Assembly: GCF_000496575.1 (NCBI RefSeq)
Contig: NZ_AYKT01000001.1
Coordinates: forward strand, 186,001-250,000
DNA length: 64,000 nt
Direction of reading: 5' to 3'
Source: Geobacillus thermodenitrificans subsp. thermodenitrificans DSM 465
Lineage (GTDB): Bacteria; Bacillota; Bacilli; Bacillales; Anoxybacillaceae
Shown one piece after another: positions 26,687 through 38,299 of this stretch (the stretch's first letter is position 1; every line of letters starts with the position of its first letter). Below the pieces are notes generated by a model. The model searched no databases. It was not told where the DNA came from and saw only the letters and a program-made list of their open reading frames with translations. The translations under genes were made by a program, and so were the position numbers.

Positions 26687-27460
26687 ATGGAACTGTATCA
26701 GCACTTTCGTAAAGAGGAACACCCATTCATTGATCAAGTGCTCGAGTGGAAGGACACGGTGAGCCGCCAATACGCACCTAAGCTGACGGATTTTCTTGAC
26801 CCGCGTGAGCAGCAAATCGTCCAAAGCATTGTCGGCAGCGATGAAGACGTGCGTGTGTCCTTTTTTGGCGGCGTCCCGTTCGCCGAGCGGAAGCGGGCGT
26901 TTCTTTATCCGCCGTATATCGAGCCGGATGAAGGCGACTATGACATCGTCTTGTTTGCTGTCCGCTATCCGGATAAATTCATTTCCCTTGAACACCGCGA
27001 CGTCTTAGGTGCACTCATGTCGCTCGGTTTGCGGCGCGGCAAGTTCGGTGATATTCTCGTCCAAGGAGGAGAAATCCAATTTTTCGCCGCCGCGGAGGTG
27101 GCCGATTACATTCGTCTTCATGTCGAGACGATCGGCAAAGCTCGAGTTACACTTGAGCCGTTGCCGCTGTCGGCTGCCATGCCGATTGAAGAAACATGGC
27201 AAGAAGGGACGGTGACCGTCTCTTCGCTGCGGCTTGATGCTGTGCTTGCCCAAGCATTCCGTCTCGCGCGTGATAAGGCGCGAACGCTTGTTGAAAGCGG
27301 GCTTGTCAAAGTGAACTGGAGAGTGGTGGACAAGCCGGATTTCGTCTGCGGACCGGGTGATGTGTTGTCAGCGCGTGGTTTTGGTCGCTGCAAGCTGTTT
27401 TCTGTGGAAGGGCCGACGAAAAAAGAGCGCTGGCTCGTGCGTATCGGCCGACAAAAATAA
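26687..27460 (+). CDS. ylmH: S4-domain RNA-binding protein YlmH
   Basis: 257 residues. N-terminal region (1-175) with FLDPREQQIVQSIVG, VSFFGGVPFAERKRAFLYP and DVLGALMSLGLRRGKFGDI, then a C-terminal S4 domain (185-250, SSLRLDAVLAQAFRLARDK, VKVNWRVVDKPD). In B. subtilis YlmH binds 50S complexes and can take part in ribosome-associated quality control with RqcH, encoded at 46-48 kb here. GGAGTGAACGGGA precedes ATG. Confidence 0.92.
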   Translation: MELYQHFRKEEHPFIDQVLEWKDTVSRQYAPKLTDFLDPREQQIVQSIVGSDEDVRVSFFGGVPFAERKRAFLYPPYIEPDEGDYDIVLFAVRYPDKFISLEHRDVLGALMSLGLRRGKFGDILVQGGEIQFFAAAEVADYIRLHVETIGKARVTLEPLPLSAAMPIEETWQEGTVTVSSLRLDAVLAQAFRLARDKARTLVESGLVKVNWRVVDKPDFVCGPGDVLSARGFGRCKLFSVEGPTKKERWLVRIGRQK

Positions 27461-27536
27461 TCAAACAGCAGCAGGAAATGGGCAAATCGTGTCGAATTAA
27501 GCAAGAAAAGGAAAGATGGAGACGGAGGTGGCCATT

Positions 27537-28049
27537 GTGCCGTTAACGCCATTAGATATTCACAACAAGGAATTCAGCCGCGGATTTCGCGGGTATGACG
27601 AAGATGAAGTGAACGAGTTTCTTGATCAAATCATTAAAGACTACGAAATGCTCATTCGCGAAAAGCGGCAGCTCGAAGAAAAAGTTGCGGAGCTGACGGA
27701 AAAACTGAACTATTTTTCTAATATTGAGGAAACATTGAACAAGTCGATTCTTGTCGCCCAAGAAACGGCGGAGGAAGTGAAGCGCAATGCGCAAAAAGAG
27801 GCGAAGCTGATCATTAAAGAAGCGGAGAAAAACGCTGAACGCATTATCAGCGATGCGTTGGCGAAATCGCGAAAAATCGCGATGGAAATTGAAGAATTGA
27901 AGCGGCAATCGAAAGTGTTCCGCACCCGCTTCCGCATGCTCGTCGAAGCACAGCTGGACATGATTAACAACCGCGATTGGGATGACTTGATGGAATACGA
28001 GATGCCTGACTTGGAGGAAGAGATGAAAGAACCGCTGTCCCAGCCTTGA
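27537..28049 (+). CDS. divIVA: Septum-site/polarity protein DivIVA
   Basis: 170 residues from GTG 27537; homology begins PLTPLDIHNKEFSRGFRGYD, and GGAGGTGG lies just upstream. The N-terminal domain binds curved membrane through exposed F and R residues in this stretch (SRGFRGYDEDEVNEFL), followed by a long coiled coil (residues 30-135). DivIVA marks poles and septa, recruits MinJ and chromosome anchoring proteins. Its TGA lies inside the -35 of the next promoter. Confidence 0.95.
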   Translation: MPLTPLDIHNKEFSRGFRGYDEDEVNEFLDQIIKDYEMLIREKRQLEEKVAELTEKLNYFSNIEETLNKSILVAQETAEEVKRNAQKEAKLIIKEAEKNAERIISDALAKSRKIAMEIEELKRQSKVFRTRFRMLVEAQLDMINNRDWDDLMEYEMPDLEEEMKEPLSQP

Positions 28050-28082
28050 CGAACGCCATTTGTCTCATTTATAATAAATGGC
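28046..28082 (+). promoter_or_regulatory. Sigma-A promoter of ileS with overlapping inverted repeat
   Basis: TTGACG (28046-28051) and TATAAT (28070-28075) with an 18-base spacer. GCCATTT (28055-28061) and AAATGGC (28076-28082) form an inverted repeat bracketing the -10. Confidence 0.8.
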
Positions 28083-28089
28083 AAAAATC

Positions 28090-28386
28090 GTTGTGCTGAC
28101 CGCCATTGGTGCGGTTGGCTTTTGAGCGAAGAAAACATGCGATCGACGATGATAGGGACAGTAGCTCTTGAATAGCTGGTTGCAGCGAGCCGGGGATGGT
28201 GGGAGCCCGGTATCGGCGCAAGAGTGAACATCACCCTGGAGTTCCATGCCGAACGTCAAAGTAGGCCATGGCGCGTCATTCCCGTTACGAATGAAAAGTG
28301 GGCTATGCGTTGATTTGTCATGGCCAAAAAGGGTGGTACCGCGAGACCGTTCTCGTCCCTTGCCGGGAGAGAACGGTTTTTTATTT
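28090..28386 (+). ncRNA. T-box leader of ileS (isoleucine)
   Basis: The T-box sequence AGGGTGGTACCGCG (28330-28343) is intact, followed by the terminator ACCGTTCTC/GAGAACGGT with a T run (28346-28382). In the specifier stem the triplet ATC (28230-28232, context GTGAACATCACCC) fits an isoleucine codon. Uncharged tRNA-Ile should pair with both sites and allow read-through into ileS. Confidence 0.95.
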
Positions 28387-28418
28387 TGATTTGATTCTTG
28401 GAGGAGGAGCAAAGAGAG

Positions 28419-31193
28419 ATGGACTACAAAGAGACGCTGCTCATGCCGCAAACGGAGTTCCCGATGCGTGGCAACTTGCCGAAGCGGGAGCCGGAAATGC
28501 AAAAAAAATGGGAGGAAATGGACATTTACCGGAAAGTGCAGGAGCGGACGAAAGGACGGCCGCTGTTTGTGCTGCACGACGGCCCGCCATACGCCAACGG
28601 TGATATTCATATGGGCCATGCATTAAATAAAATTTTAAAAGATATTATCGTCCGCTACAAGTCGATGAGCGGCTTTTGTGCGCCGTATGTGCCTGGCTGG
28701 GATACACATGGCTTACCGATTGAAACGGCACTGACGAAGCAAGGTGTCGACCGCAAATCGATGAGTGTCGCTGAGTTCCGCAAGCTGTGCGAACAATACG
28801 CGTATGAGCAAATCGACAACCAGCGCCAACAGTTTAAACGGCTCGGGGTGCGGGGCGATTGGGACAACCCGTACATTACGCTCAAGCCGGAATACGAAGC
28901 CCAGCAAATTAAAGTGTTCGGTGAAATGGCGAAAAAAGGGCTCATTTATAAAGGGCTGAAGCCGGTGTATTGGTCGCCGTCGAGCGAATCGGCGCTCGCC
29001 GAAGCGGAAATCGAATATAAAGACAAACGGTCGCCGTCGATTTATGTCGCGTTCCCAGTTAAAGATGGTAAAGGTGTGCTTCAAGGGGATGAACGAATCG
29101 TCATTTGGACGACGACACCGTGGACGATTCCAGCGAACTTGGCGATCGCCGTTCACCCGGATTTGGACTACTATATTGTCGAAGCAAACGGGCAAAAATA
29201 CGTTGTTGCTGCGGCCTTGGCGGAATCGGTAGCGAAAGAAGTCGGCTGGGAGGCATGGTCCGTCGTCAAAACGGTAAAAGGAAAAGAACTTGAGTACGTA
29301 GTCGCCAAACATCCGTTTTACGAGCGCGACTCGCTTGTCGTCTGCGGCGAGCACGTCACGACCGACGCCGGTACCGGCTGCGTTCATACGGCACCAGGAC
29401 ACGGGGAAGACGACTTTATCGTCGGACAAAAATACGGGCTTCCGGTTCTTTGCCCGGTTGATGAGCGCGGCTATATGACAGAAGAAGCGCCTGGATTTGC
29501 AGGGATGTTTTACGACGAGGCGAACAAAGCGATTACACAAAAGCTCGAGGAAGTTGGAGCGCTCCTTAAGCTCAGCTTCATTACCCACTCGTATCCGCAT
29601 GATTGGCGGACGAAGCAACCGACAATTTTCCGAGCGACGACACAATGGTTTGCCTCCATTGATAAAATTCGTGATCAACTTCTTGATGCCATCAAGGAAA
29701 CGAAATGGGTGCCAGAATGGGGAGAAATCCGCATCCATAACATGGTGCGCGACCGCGGTGACTGGTGCATCTCCCGCCAACGCGCTTGGGGCGTGCCAAT
29801 TCCGGTCTTTTACGGCGAAAACGGCGAGCCGATCATCACAGATGAGACGATCGAGCACGTGTCAAACCTATTCCGCCAGTACGGCTCGAATGTTTGGTTT
29901 GAGCGTGAGGCGAAAGACTTATTGCCGGAAGGATTCACCCATCCGTCCAGCCCGAACGGCCTCTTTACGAAAGAGACGGATATTATGGACGTCTGGTTTG
30001 ACTCCGGTTCGTCGCATCAAGCCGTGCTTGTTGAACGCGATGACCTAGAGCGTCCGGCTGATTTATACTTAGAAGGATCTGACCAATATCGCGGCTGGTT
30101 TAACTCGTCGCTGTCTACAGCCGTTGCCGTCACCGGAAAAGCACCGTATAAAGGGGTGTTAAGCCATGGCTTCGTTTTAGACGGCGAAGGGCGAAAAATG
30201 AGCAAATCGCTCGGCAACGTCGTCGTGCCGGCCAAAGTCATGGAACAGCTCGGTGCCGACATTTTACGCCTTTGGGTCGCCTCGGTTGACTATCAGGCGG
30301 ATGTACGCATTTCCGATAACATTTTAAAACAAGTGTCCGAAGTGTATCGGAAAATCCGCAATACGTTCCGCTTTATGCTCGGCAACTTGTTTGATTTTGA
30401 CCCGAATCAAAACGCTGTGCCGGTTGGGGAGCTTGGCGAAGTCGATCGCTACATGTTAGCGAAATTAAATAAACTCATCGCTAAAGTGAAAAAGGCGTAT
30501 GACAGCTATGATTTTGCTGCTGTTTATCATGAGATGAACCATTTCTGCACCGTCGAGTTAAGCGCATTTTATTTGGATATGGCGAAAGACATTTTGTACA
30601 TCGAAGCGGCCGATTGTCGTGCCCGCCGTGCGGTGCAGACGGTGCTGTATGAAACGGTTGTCGCCTTGGCGAAGCTCATTGCGCCGATTTTGCCGCACAC
30701 GGCCGATGAAGTGTGGGAGCATATCCCGAACCGGAAAGAGCAAGTGGAAAGCGTCCAGCTCACCGACATGCCGGAGTCAATGGCCATCGATGGTGAAGAA
30801 GCGCTGCTTGCGAAATGGGATGCGTTTATGGATGTACGAGATGACATTTTAAAAGCGCTCGAGAATGCGCGTAATGAAAAAGTGATCGGTAAGTCGCTCA
30901 CGGCGAGCGTCACTGTTTACCCGAAAGACGAAGTGCGGGCGCTTTTGGCTTCGATCAACGAGGACTTGCGCCAACTTCTCATCGTTTCCGCGTTTTCGGT
31001 CGCCGATGAATCGTATGACGCCGCGCCAGCCGAAGCAGAACGGCTCAACCATGTGGCCGTCATCGTTCGCCCGGCGGAAGGTGAGACGTGCGAACGTTGC
31101 TGGACGGTGACACCGGACGTCGGACGCGATGAGTCCCACCCGACGCTTTGTCCGCGCTGCGCACATATTGTGAACGAACATTATTCGGCATAA
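28419..31193 (+). CDS. ileS: Isoleucyl-tRNA synthetase
   Basis: 924 residues from ATG 28419 with GGAGGAG upstream. Class I synthetase: HIGH motif variant HMGHALNKI near residue 65, KMSKS within [13 protein letters not shown] near 590, an editing domain (residues 195-390; [23 protein letters not shown]) and a C-terminal zinc finger CERCWTV...CPRCAH. This layout is the bacterial type sensitive to mupirocin. The gene is under the T-box just upstream. B. subtilis ylyA, normally between ileS and lspA, is not present. Confidence 0.98.
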   Translation: MDYKETLLMPQTEFPMRGNLPKREPEMQKKWEEMDIYRKVQERTKGRPLFVLHDGPPYANGDIHMGHALNKILKDIIVRYKSMSGFCAPYVPGWDTHGLPIETALTKQGVDRKSMSVAEFRKLCEQYAYEQIDNQRQQFKRLGVRGDWDNPYITLKPEYEAQQIKVFGEMAKKGLIYKGLKPVYWSPSSESALAEAEIEYKDKRSPSIYVAFPVKDGKGVLQGDERIVIWTTTPWTIPANLAIAVHPDLDYYIVEANGQKYVVAAALAESVAKEVGWEAWSVVKTVKGKELEYVVAKHPFYERDSLVVCGEHVTTDAGTGCVHTAPGHGEDDFIVGQKYGLPVLCPVDERGYMTEEAPGFAGMFYDEANKAITQKLEEVGALLKLSFITHSYPHDWRTKQPTIFRATTQWFASIDKIRDQLLDAIKETKWVPEWGEIRIHNMVRDRGDWCISRQRAWGVPIPVFYGENGEPIITDETIEHVSNLFRQYGSNVWFEREAKDLLPEGFTHPSSPNGLFTKETDIMDVWFDSGSSHQAVLVERDDLERPADLYLEGSDQYRGWFNSSLSTAVAVTGKAPYKGVLSHGFVLDGEGRKMSKSLGNVVVPAKVMEQLGADILRLWVASVDYQADVRISDNILKQVSEVYRKIRNTFRFMLGNLFDFDPNQNAVPVGELGEVDRYMLAKLNKLIAKVKKAYDSYDFAAVYHEMNHFCTVELSAFYLDMAKDILYIEAADCRARRAVQTVLYETVVALAKLIAPILPHTADEVWEHIPNRKEQVESVQLTDMPESMAIDGEEALLAKWDAFMDVRDDILKALENARNEKVIGKSLTASVTVYPKDEVRALLASINEDLRQLLIVSAFSVADESYDAAPAEAERLNHVAVIVRPAEGETCERCWTVTPDVGRDESHPTLCPRCAHIVNEHYSA

Positions 31194-31196
31194 CAA

Positions 31197-31242
31197 AAGC
31201 GGCAGGCTGCCTTCCTGGCGGCCTTGCCGCTTCGTTTGTTTG
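31197..31242 (+). terminator. Terminator after ileS
   Basis: AAGCGGCAGGCTGCC, loop TTCCT, GGCGGCCTTGCCGCTT, followed by CGTTTGTTT. A long imperfect stem. Confidence 0.8.
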
Positions 31243-31264
31243 CCATGGCCAAGTATGGTACAAT
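31236..31264 (+). promoter_or_regulatory. Probable sigma-A promoter of lspA
   Basis: TTGTTT (31236-31241) and TACAAT (31259-31264) with a 17-base spacer; begins within the tail of the ileS terminator. Confidence 0.6.
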
Positions 31265-31304
31265 GCTGAAAGGATAAATCGGAAACGTGGGGGGATTTCG
31301 CGCG

Positions 31305-31769
31305 GTGATCTATTATTTGCTCGCAGCGGCGGTGATCGCTCTGGATCAATGGACAAAATGGCTTGTTGTCCGCTATATGCAGCTCGGGGAGAGCATCCCG
31401 ATGATCGACAATGTCCTCTACATTACATCGCACCGCAATCGCGGTGCAGCGTGGGGCATGTTGCAAGGACAGTTTTGGCTGTTTTATTTAGTGACAGTCA
31501 TCGTTGTAGCTGGGATCATCATCTACATCCGCCGCTTGCGGCCTTCAGAACGATTGGCCGGCATAGGCCTTGGCCTGATGCTCGGCGGGGCGATCGGCAA
31601 TTTTATTGACCGTGTGTTCCGGAAAGAAGTGGTCGACTTTATCCATACGTACATCGGCACATACAGCTTTCCGGTGTTCAATATCGCTGACTCAGCGCTG
31701 ACTGTCGGCGTCATCTTGCTGTTTATCCATATGTTTTTTTTCGCAACACCAGAGAAAGGGAATGAGTAG
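31305..31769 (+). CDS. lspA: Lipoprotein signal peptidase
   Basis: 154 residues from GTG 31305, the length of the B. subtilis enzyme; a GTG at 31287 is also in frame. Membrane aspartyl protease that removes signal peptides from prolipoproteins. Four membrane helices. The two catalytic aspartates lie in [11 protein letters not shown] and [24 protein letters not shown] and [12 protein letters not shown] are also conserved. The stop abuts the next gene's ATG. Confidence 0.95.
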   Translation: MIYYLLAAAVIALDQWTKWLVVRYMQLGESIPMIDNVLYITSHRNRGAAWGMLQGQFWLFYLVTVIVVAGIIIYIRRLRPSERLAGIGLGLMLGGAIGNFIDRVFRKEVVDFIHTYIGTYSFPVFNIADSALTVGVILLFIHMFFFATPEKGNE

Positions 31770-32684
31770 ATGGATACGATCACATTTCACATCGAAGAGG
31801 AATATGACGGCGAGCGGATCGATAAAGTGATCGCTGCGCTAAATGATGAATGGTCGCGTTCGCAAGTGCAGCAATGGATTAAAAATGGGCTCGTGACGGT
31901 CAACGGCCGTACAGTGAAGGCGAATTACAAGTCCGAACTGGGCGATACCGTCGCTATCTCGCCGCCGGAACCGGAGCCGCTTCATGTTGAGCCGGAGCCG
32001 ATCCCGCTTGACATTTATTATGAAGATGAAGACGTGCTTGTTGTCAACAAGCCGCGCGGCATGGTCGTCCACCCGGCGCCCGGGCATATGCGCGGCACGC
32101 TTGTGAACGCTTTGCTCGCCCATTGCCGCGACTTGTCCGGCATTAACGGCGTGCTCCGTCCCGGCATTGTCCATCGGATTGACAAAGATACATCAGGGCT
32201 TCTGATGGTGGCGAAAAATGACGCCGCCCACCGCTCGCTTGTGGAGCAGCTTGTCAACAAAACCGTGACGCGCCGCTACAAGGCGATTGTTCACGGCGTT
32301 ATTCCGCACGATTACGGTACGATCGATGCCCCGATCGGCCGCGACAAACGCGACCGAAAAAAAATGGCGGTTACCGATGAAAACGGAAAGGAAGCAGTCA
32401 CCCATTTCCGCGTGCTAGAGCGGTTCCGTCAATATACGTATGTCGAATGCCAGCTTGAGACGGGGAGGACGCACCAAATTCGCGTCCATATGAAATACAT
32501 CGGCTACCCGCTTGCTGGCGATCCGCAATACGGGCCGAAAAAAACGCTCTCGATCGAGGGCCAAGCATTGCACGCCGGGGTGCTCGGCTTCCGTCATCCG
32601 CGAAGCGGCGACTATTTGGAATTTGAAGCACCGCTGCCGCCGGAGTTTGCCGAACTGCTCGAATGGTTGCGAAAAAACAATTGA
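31770..32684 (+). CDS. RluA/RluD-family 23S rRNA pseudouridine synthase (YlyB)
   Basis: 304 residues. N-terminal S4 domain (residues 12-75, GERIDKVIAALNDEWSRSQV) and RluA-type catalytic domain with the active-site aspartate in HRIDKDTSGLLMVAKN near residue 138; GRTHQIRVHMKYIGYPLAGD is the conserved RTHQIR motif. It likely converts uridines in 23S rRNA helix 69 or another site; the exact target is not readable. Same position as B. subtilis ylyB. Its stop overlaps the -35 of the pyr promoter. Confidence 0.92.
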   Translation: MDTITFHIEEEYDGERIDKVIAALNDEWSRSQVQQWIKNGLVTVNGRTVKANYKSELGDTVAISPPEPEPLHVEPEPIPLDIYYEDEDVLVVNKPRGMVVHPAPGHMRGTLVNALLAHCRDLSGINGVLRPGIVHRIDKDTSGLLMVAKNDAAHRSLVEQLVNKTVTRRYKAIVHGVIPHDYGTIDAPIGRDKRDRKKMAVTDENGKEAVTHFRVLERFRQYTYVECQLETGRTHQIRVHMKYIGYPLAGDPQYGPKKTLSIEGQALHAGVLGFRHPRSGDYLEFEAPLPPEFAELLEWLRKNN

Positions 32685-32709
32685 CAAACGGAGGCGGCCG
32701 CTTTACAAT
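32681..32709 (+). promoter_or_regulatory. Sigma-A promoter of the pyr operon
   Basis: Consensus TTGACA (32681-32686), 17-base spacer, TACAAT (32704-32709). It overlaps the stop codon of the pseudouridine synthase gene. Confidence 0.92.
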
Positions 32710-32719
32710 GAAAGCAAGT

Positions 32720-33407
<688 letters not shown>

Positions 33408-33409
33408 AG

Positions 33410-33518
33410 CAGCTCCCTTTTAAGCGCAGTCCCGCGAGGCTGCAAAAGGGGCGGAATGGTTTCGGCTGTTTCTGCACCCTCTTTGTGCCTTCGCGGGCCA
33501 AGAGGGTTTTTTTGTGCA
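33410..33518 (+). promoter_or_regulatory. PyrR attenuator 2 (pyrR-pyrP)
   Basis: Binding hairpin CCCTTTTAAGCGCAGTCCCG followed by CGAGGCTGCAAAAGGGG (33415-33450), then terminator ACCCTCTT/AAGAGGGT with TTTTTT (33477-33512). Confidence 0.92.
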
Positions 33519-33563
33519 CACTAAAAGATAAATTCGCTTAGATAGCGAAAGGAGTGAAGGAAA

Positions 33564-34865
33564 GTGAACAAACCGATACTGGATATTCAAGACCGCCCGA
33601 CAGTTGGGCAATGGGTGACGTTAAGCTTGCAGCATTTATTCGCCATGTTTGGGGCAACGATTTTAGTGCCGTATTTGGTTGGGTTAGACCCCTCGATCGC
33701 CCTGCTCACAAGCGGGCTTGGGACGCTCGCGTTTTTGCTTATCACGAAATGGCAAGTACCGGCCTATCTCGGCTCATCGTTCGCCTACATCGCGCCGATC
33801 ATTGCGGCGAAAACAGCCGGTGGCCCGGGTGCGGCCATGATCGGCAGCTTCCTTGCCGGGCTCGTGTACGGCATCGTCGCCCTCATCATTAAAAAGGCCG
33901 GATATCGTTGGGTGATGAAACTGTTGCCACCGGTCGTCGTCGGTCCGGTCATCATTGTCATCGGTCTCGGTTTAGCCGGCACGGCGGTGGGAATGGCGAT
34001 GAACGGCCCGGACGGCAACTACAGTCTGCTCCATTTTTCGGTCGCGTTAGTGACGCTTGCCGCCACGGTCATTTGCTCGGTACTGGCGCGCGGCATGCTG
34101 AGCTTAATCCCAGTGCTTGTCGGCATCGTCGTCGGTTACGTCTATGCCCTCGCAGTCGGGCTCGTTGACTTATCGAACGTAGCGAAAGCAAAGTGGATAG
34201 AAATGCCGGATTTCCTTCTCCCGTTCGCTGACTATCCGGTGCGCATCACCGCGGAGATTGTCATGCTCATGGTGCCAGTCGCCATTGTCACCTTGTCGGA
34301 GCATATCGGCCATCAGCTCGTGTTAAGCAAAGTCGTCGGCCGCGACTTAATCCAGAAGCCAGGATTGCACCGGTCGATTTTAGGGGACGGAACAGCGACG
34401 ATGATTTCTGCTTTGCTTGGCGGCCCGCCGAAAACGACGTACGGGGAAAACATTGGTGTGCTGGCGATCACGCGTGTCTACAGCGTCTACGTGCTTGCCG
34501 GCGCAGCGGTAATTGCCATCGTGTTCGGTTTTGTCGGCAAAGTGACGGCGCTGATTGGCTCGATTCCGACACCGGTCATGGGTGGCGTCTCGATTTTACT
34601 GTTCGGTATTATCGCCTCGTCCGGTTTGCGTATGCTTGTGGATAGCCGCGTGGATTTTGGCCAGACGCGCAACTTAATCATCGCCTCGGTCATTTTAGTC
34701 ATCGGAATTGGCGGGGCGGTGCTAAAAATTAGTGAGAGCTTTCAAATCACTGGAATGGCGTTGTCAGCCATTGTCGGTGTCCTGCTCAACTTAGTGTTGC
34801 CAGGACGGCCGCAAGTAGCGGAAAACTTATTTGAAGAAGAAAAAAGCAACGACCATGTCGCCTAA
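33564..34865 (+). CDS. pyrP: Uracil permease
   Basis: 433 residues from GTG 33564 (AAGGAAA just upstream). NCS2-family nucleobase transporter with about 14 membrane segments. Family marks: LQHLFAMFGATILVPYL near residue 20, VTLSEHIGHQLVLSKVVGRD near 245 with the substrate glutamate, and GGPPKTTYGENIGVLAITR near 290. Imports uracil with protons for salvage. The second pyr gene, as in B. subtilis, with attenuators on both sides. Confidence 0.95.
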   Translation: MNKPILDIQDRPTVGQWVTLSLQHLFAMFGATILVPYLVGLDPSIALLTSGLGTLAFLLITKWQVPAYLGSSFAYIAPIIAAKTAGGPGAAMIGSFLAGLVYGIVALIIKKAGYRWVMKLLPPVVVGPVIIVIGLGLAGTAVGMAMNGPDGNYSLLHFSVALVTLAATVICSVLARGMLSLIPVLVGIVVGYVYALAVGLVDLSNVAKAKWIEMPDFLLPFADYPVRITAEIVMLMVPVAIVTLSEHIGHQLVLSKVVGRDLIQKPGLHRSILGDGTATMISALLGGPPKTTYGENIGVLAITRVYSVYVLAGAAVIAIVFGFVGKVTALIGSIPTPVMGGVSILLFGIIASSGLRMLVDSRVDFGQTRNLIIASVILVIGIGGAVLKISESFQITGMALSAIVGVLLNLVLPGRPQVAENLFEEEKSNDHVA

Positions 34866-34871
34866 ATCAAA

Positions 34872-37203
<2,332 letters not shown>

Positions 37204-37204
37204 C

Positions 37205-38299
37205 ATGAAGCGGCAGCTTATTTTAGAAGATGGTTCGTTTTTTGTTGGGGAAGCATTTGGCAGTTTGAAAGAGACGACGGGTGAAGTCGTCTTTAACACC
37301 GGGATGACCGGTTATCAAGAAATTTTGACTGACCCGTCGTACTGCGGGCAAATCGTGACGATGACGTATCCGTTGATCGGCAACTACGGCATTAACCGCG
37401 ACGATTTTGAAGCGATCTGCCCGTATGTGCACGGATTCATCGTTAAAGAGGCATGCTCAATTCCGTCGAATTGGCGCGGTGAAATGACGCTCGATGCCTA
37501 TTTAAAAGAAAAAGACATTCCGGGGCTTGCCGGCGTTGATACGCGCAAACTGACGCGTCTCATTCGCCAGCACGGGACGTTAAAAGGAATGATTTGCGGC
37601 TTGGATGTCCACCCAGCGGAAGCGGCGGCGAAACTGCGGGCGATGGAGTGGCCGCGAGACCAAGTAAAACGCGTTTCGACGAAAAGTGCTTACCCGAGCC
37701 CGGGGCGCGGTGAACGCGTCGTGCTCATCGATTTTGGGATGAAGCATGGTATTTTGCGTGAGTTGAACAAACGGCATTGCGATGTCATCGTGTTACCGTA
37801 CAATGCGACAGCAGAAGACGTGCTCAGCTGGCATCCGGATGGGGTGATGCTCTCAAACGGACCGGGCGATCCGAAAGATGTGCCGGAAGCGATTGAGATG
37901 ATTCGTGGGATTTTGGGCAAAGTGCCGCTCTTTGGGATTTGCCTCGGCCATCAGTTGTTCGCTTTGGCGTGTGGTGCGAATACGGAAAAATTGAAATTTG
38001 GCCATCGCGGATCGAACCATCCGGTGAAAGATTTGCGCACCGGCAAAGTGGCTATCACATCGCAAAATCACGGCTATGCCGTGACGCATGAGTCGCTCGT
38101 TGGCACTCATCTCGAAGTGACACATGTTGCCTTGAATGATGGGACGATCGAAGGGCTCCGTCATCTCGATTTCCCGGCGTTTACAGTGCAATATCACCCG
38201 GAAGCATCGCCGGGGCCGGAAGATGCGAATTCACTGTTTGACGAGTTTTTGACACTCATCCGCGAGTTCAGCAAGAAAGGAGAAGTCATCCATGCCTAA
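37205..38299 (+). CDS. pyrAA: Carbamoyl-phosphate synthase small chain (pyrimidine-specific)
   Basis: 364 residues from ATG 37205, one base after the pyrC stop. Glutamine amidotransferase subunit that supplies ammonia to the large chain. N-terminal CPSase domain ([20 protein letters not shown]) and class I amidotransferase domain with the catalytic cysteine in [17 protein letters not shown] near residue 245 and the histidine in [15 protein letters not shown] near 330. Overlaps pyrAB by eight bases. Confidence 0.96.
   Translation: MKRQLILEDGSFFVGEAFGSLKETTGEVVFNTGMTGYQEILTDPSYCGQIVTMTYPLIGNYGINRDDFEAICPYVHGFIVKEACSIPSNWRGEMTLDAYLKEKDIPGLAGVDTRKLTRLIRQHGTLKGMICGLDVHPAEAAAKLRAMEWPRDQVKRVSTKSAYPSPGRGERVVLIDFGMKHGILRELNKRHCDVIVLPYNATAEDVLSWHPDGVMLSNGPGDPKDVPEAIEMIRGILGKVPLFGICLGHQLFALACGANTEKLKFGHRGSNHPVKDLRTGKVAITSQNHGYAVTHESLVGTHLEVTHVALNDGTIEGLRHLDFPAFTVQYHPEASPGPEDANSLFDEFLTLIREFSKKGEVIHA

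Noticed and set aside
28713-29858. Long minus-strand open frame (381 codons) within ileS
   Set aside because: It lies antisense to a fully conserved synthetase, has no ribosome site and no recognisable domain; a by-product of GC-rich codons.
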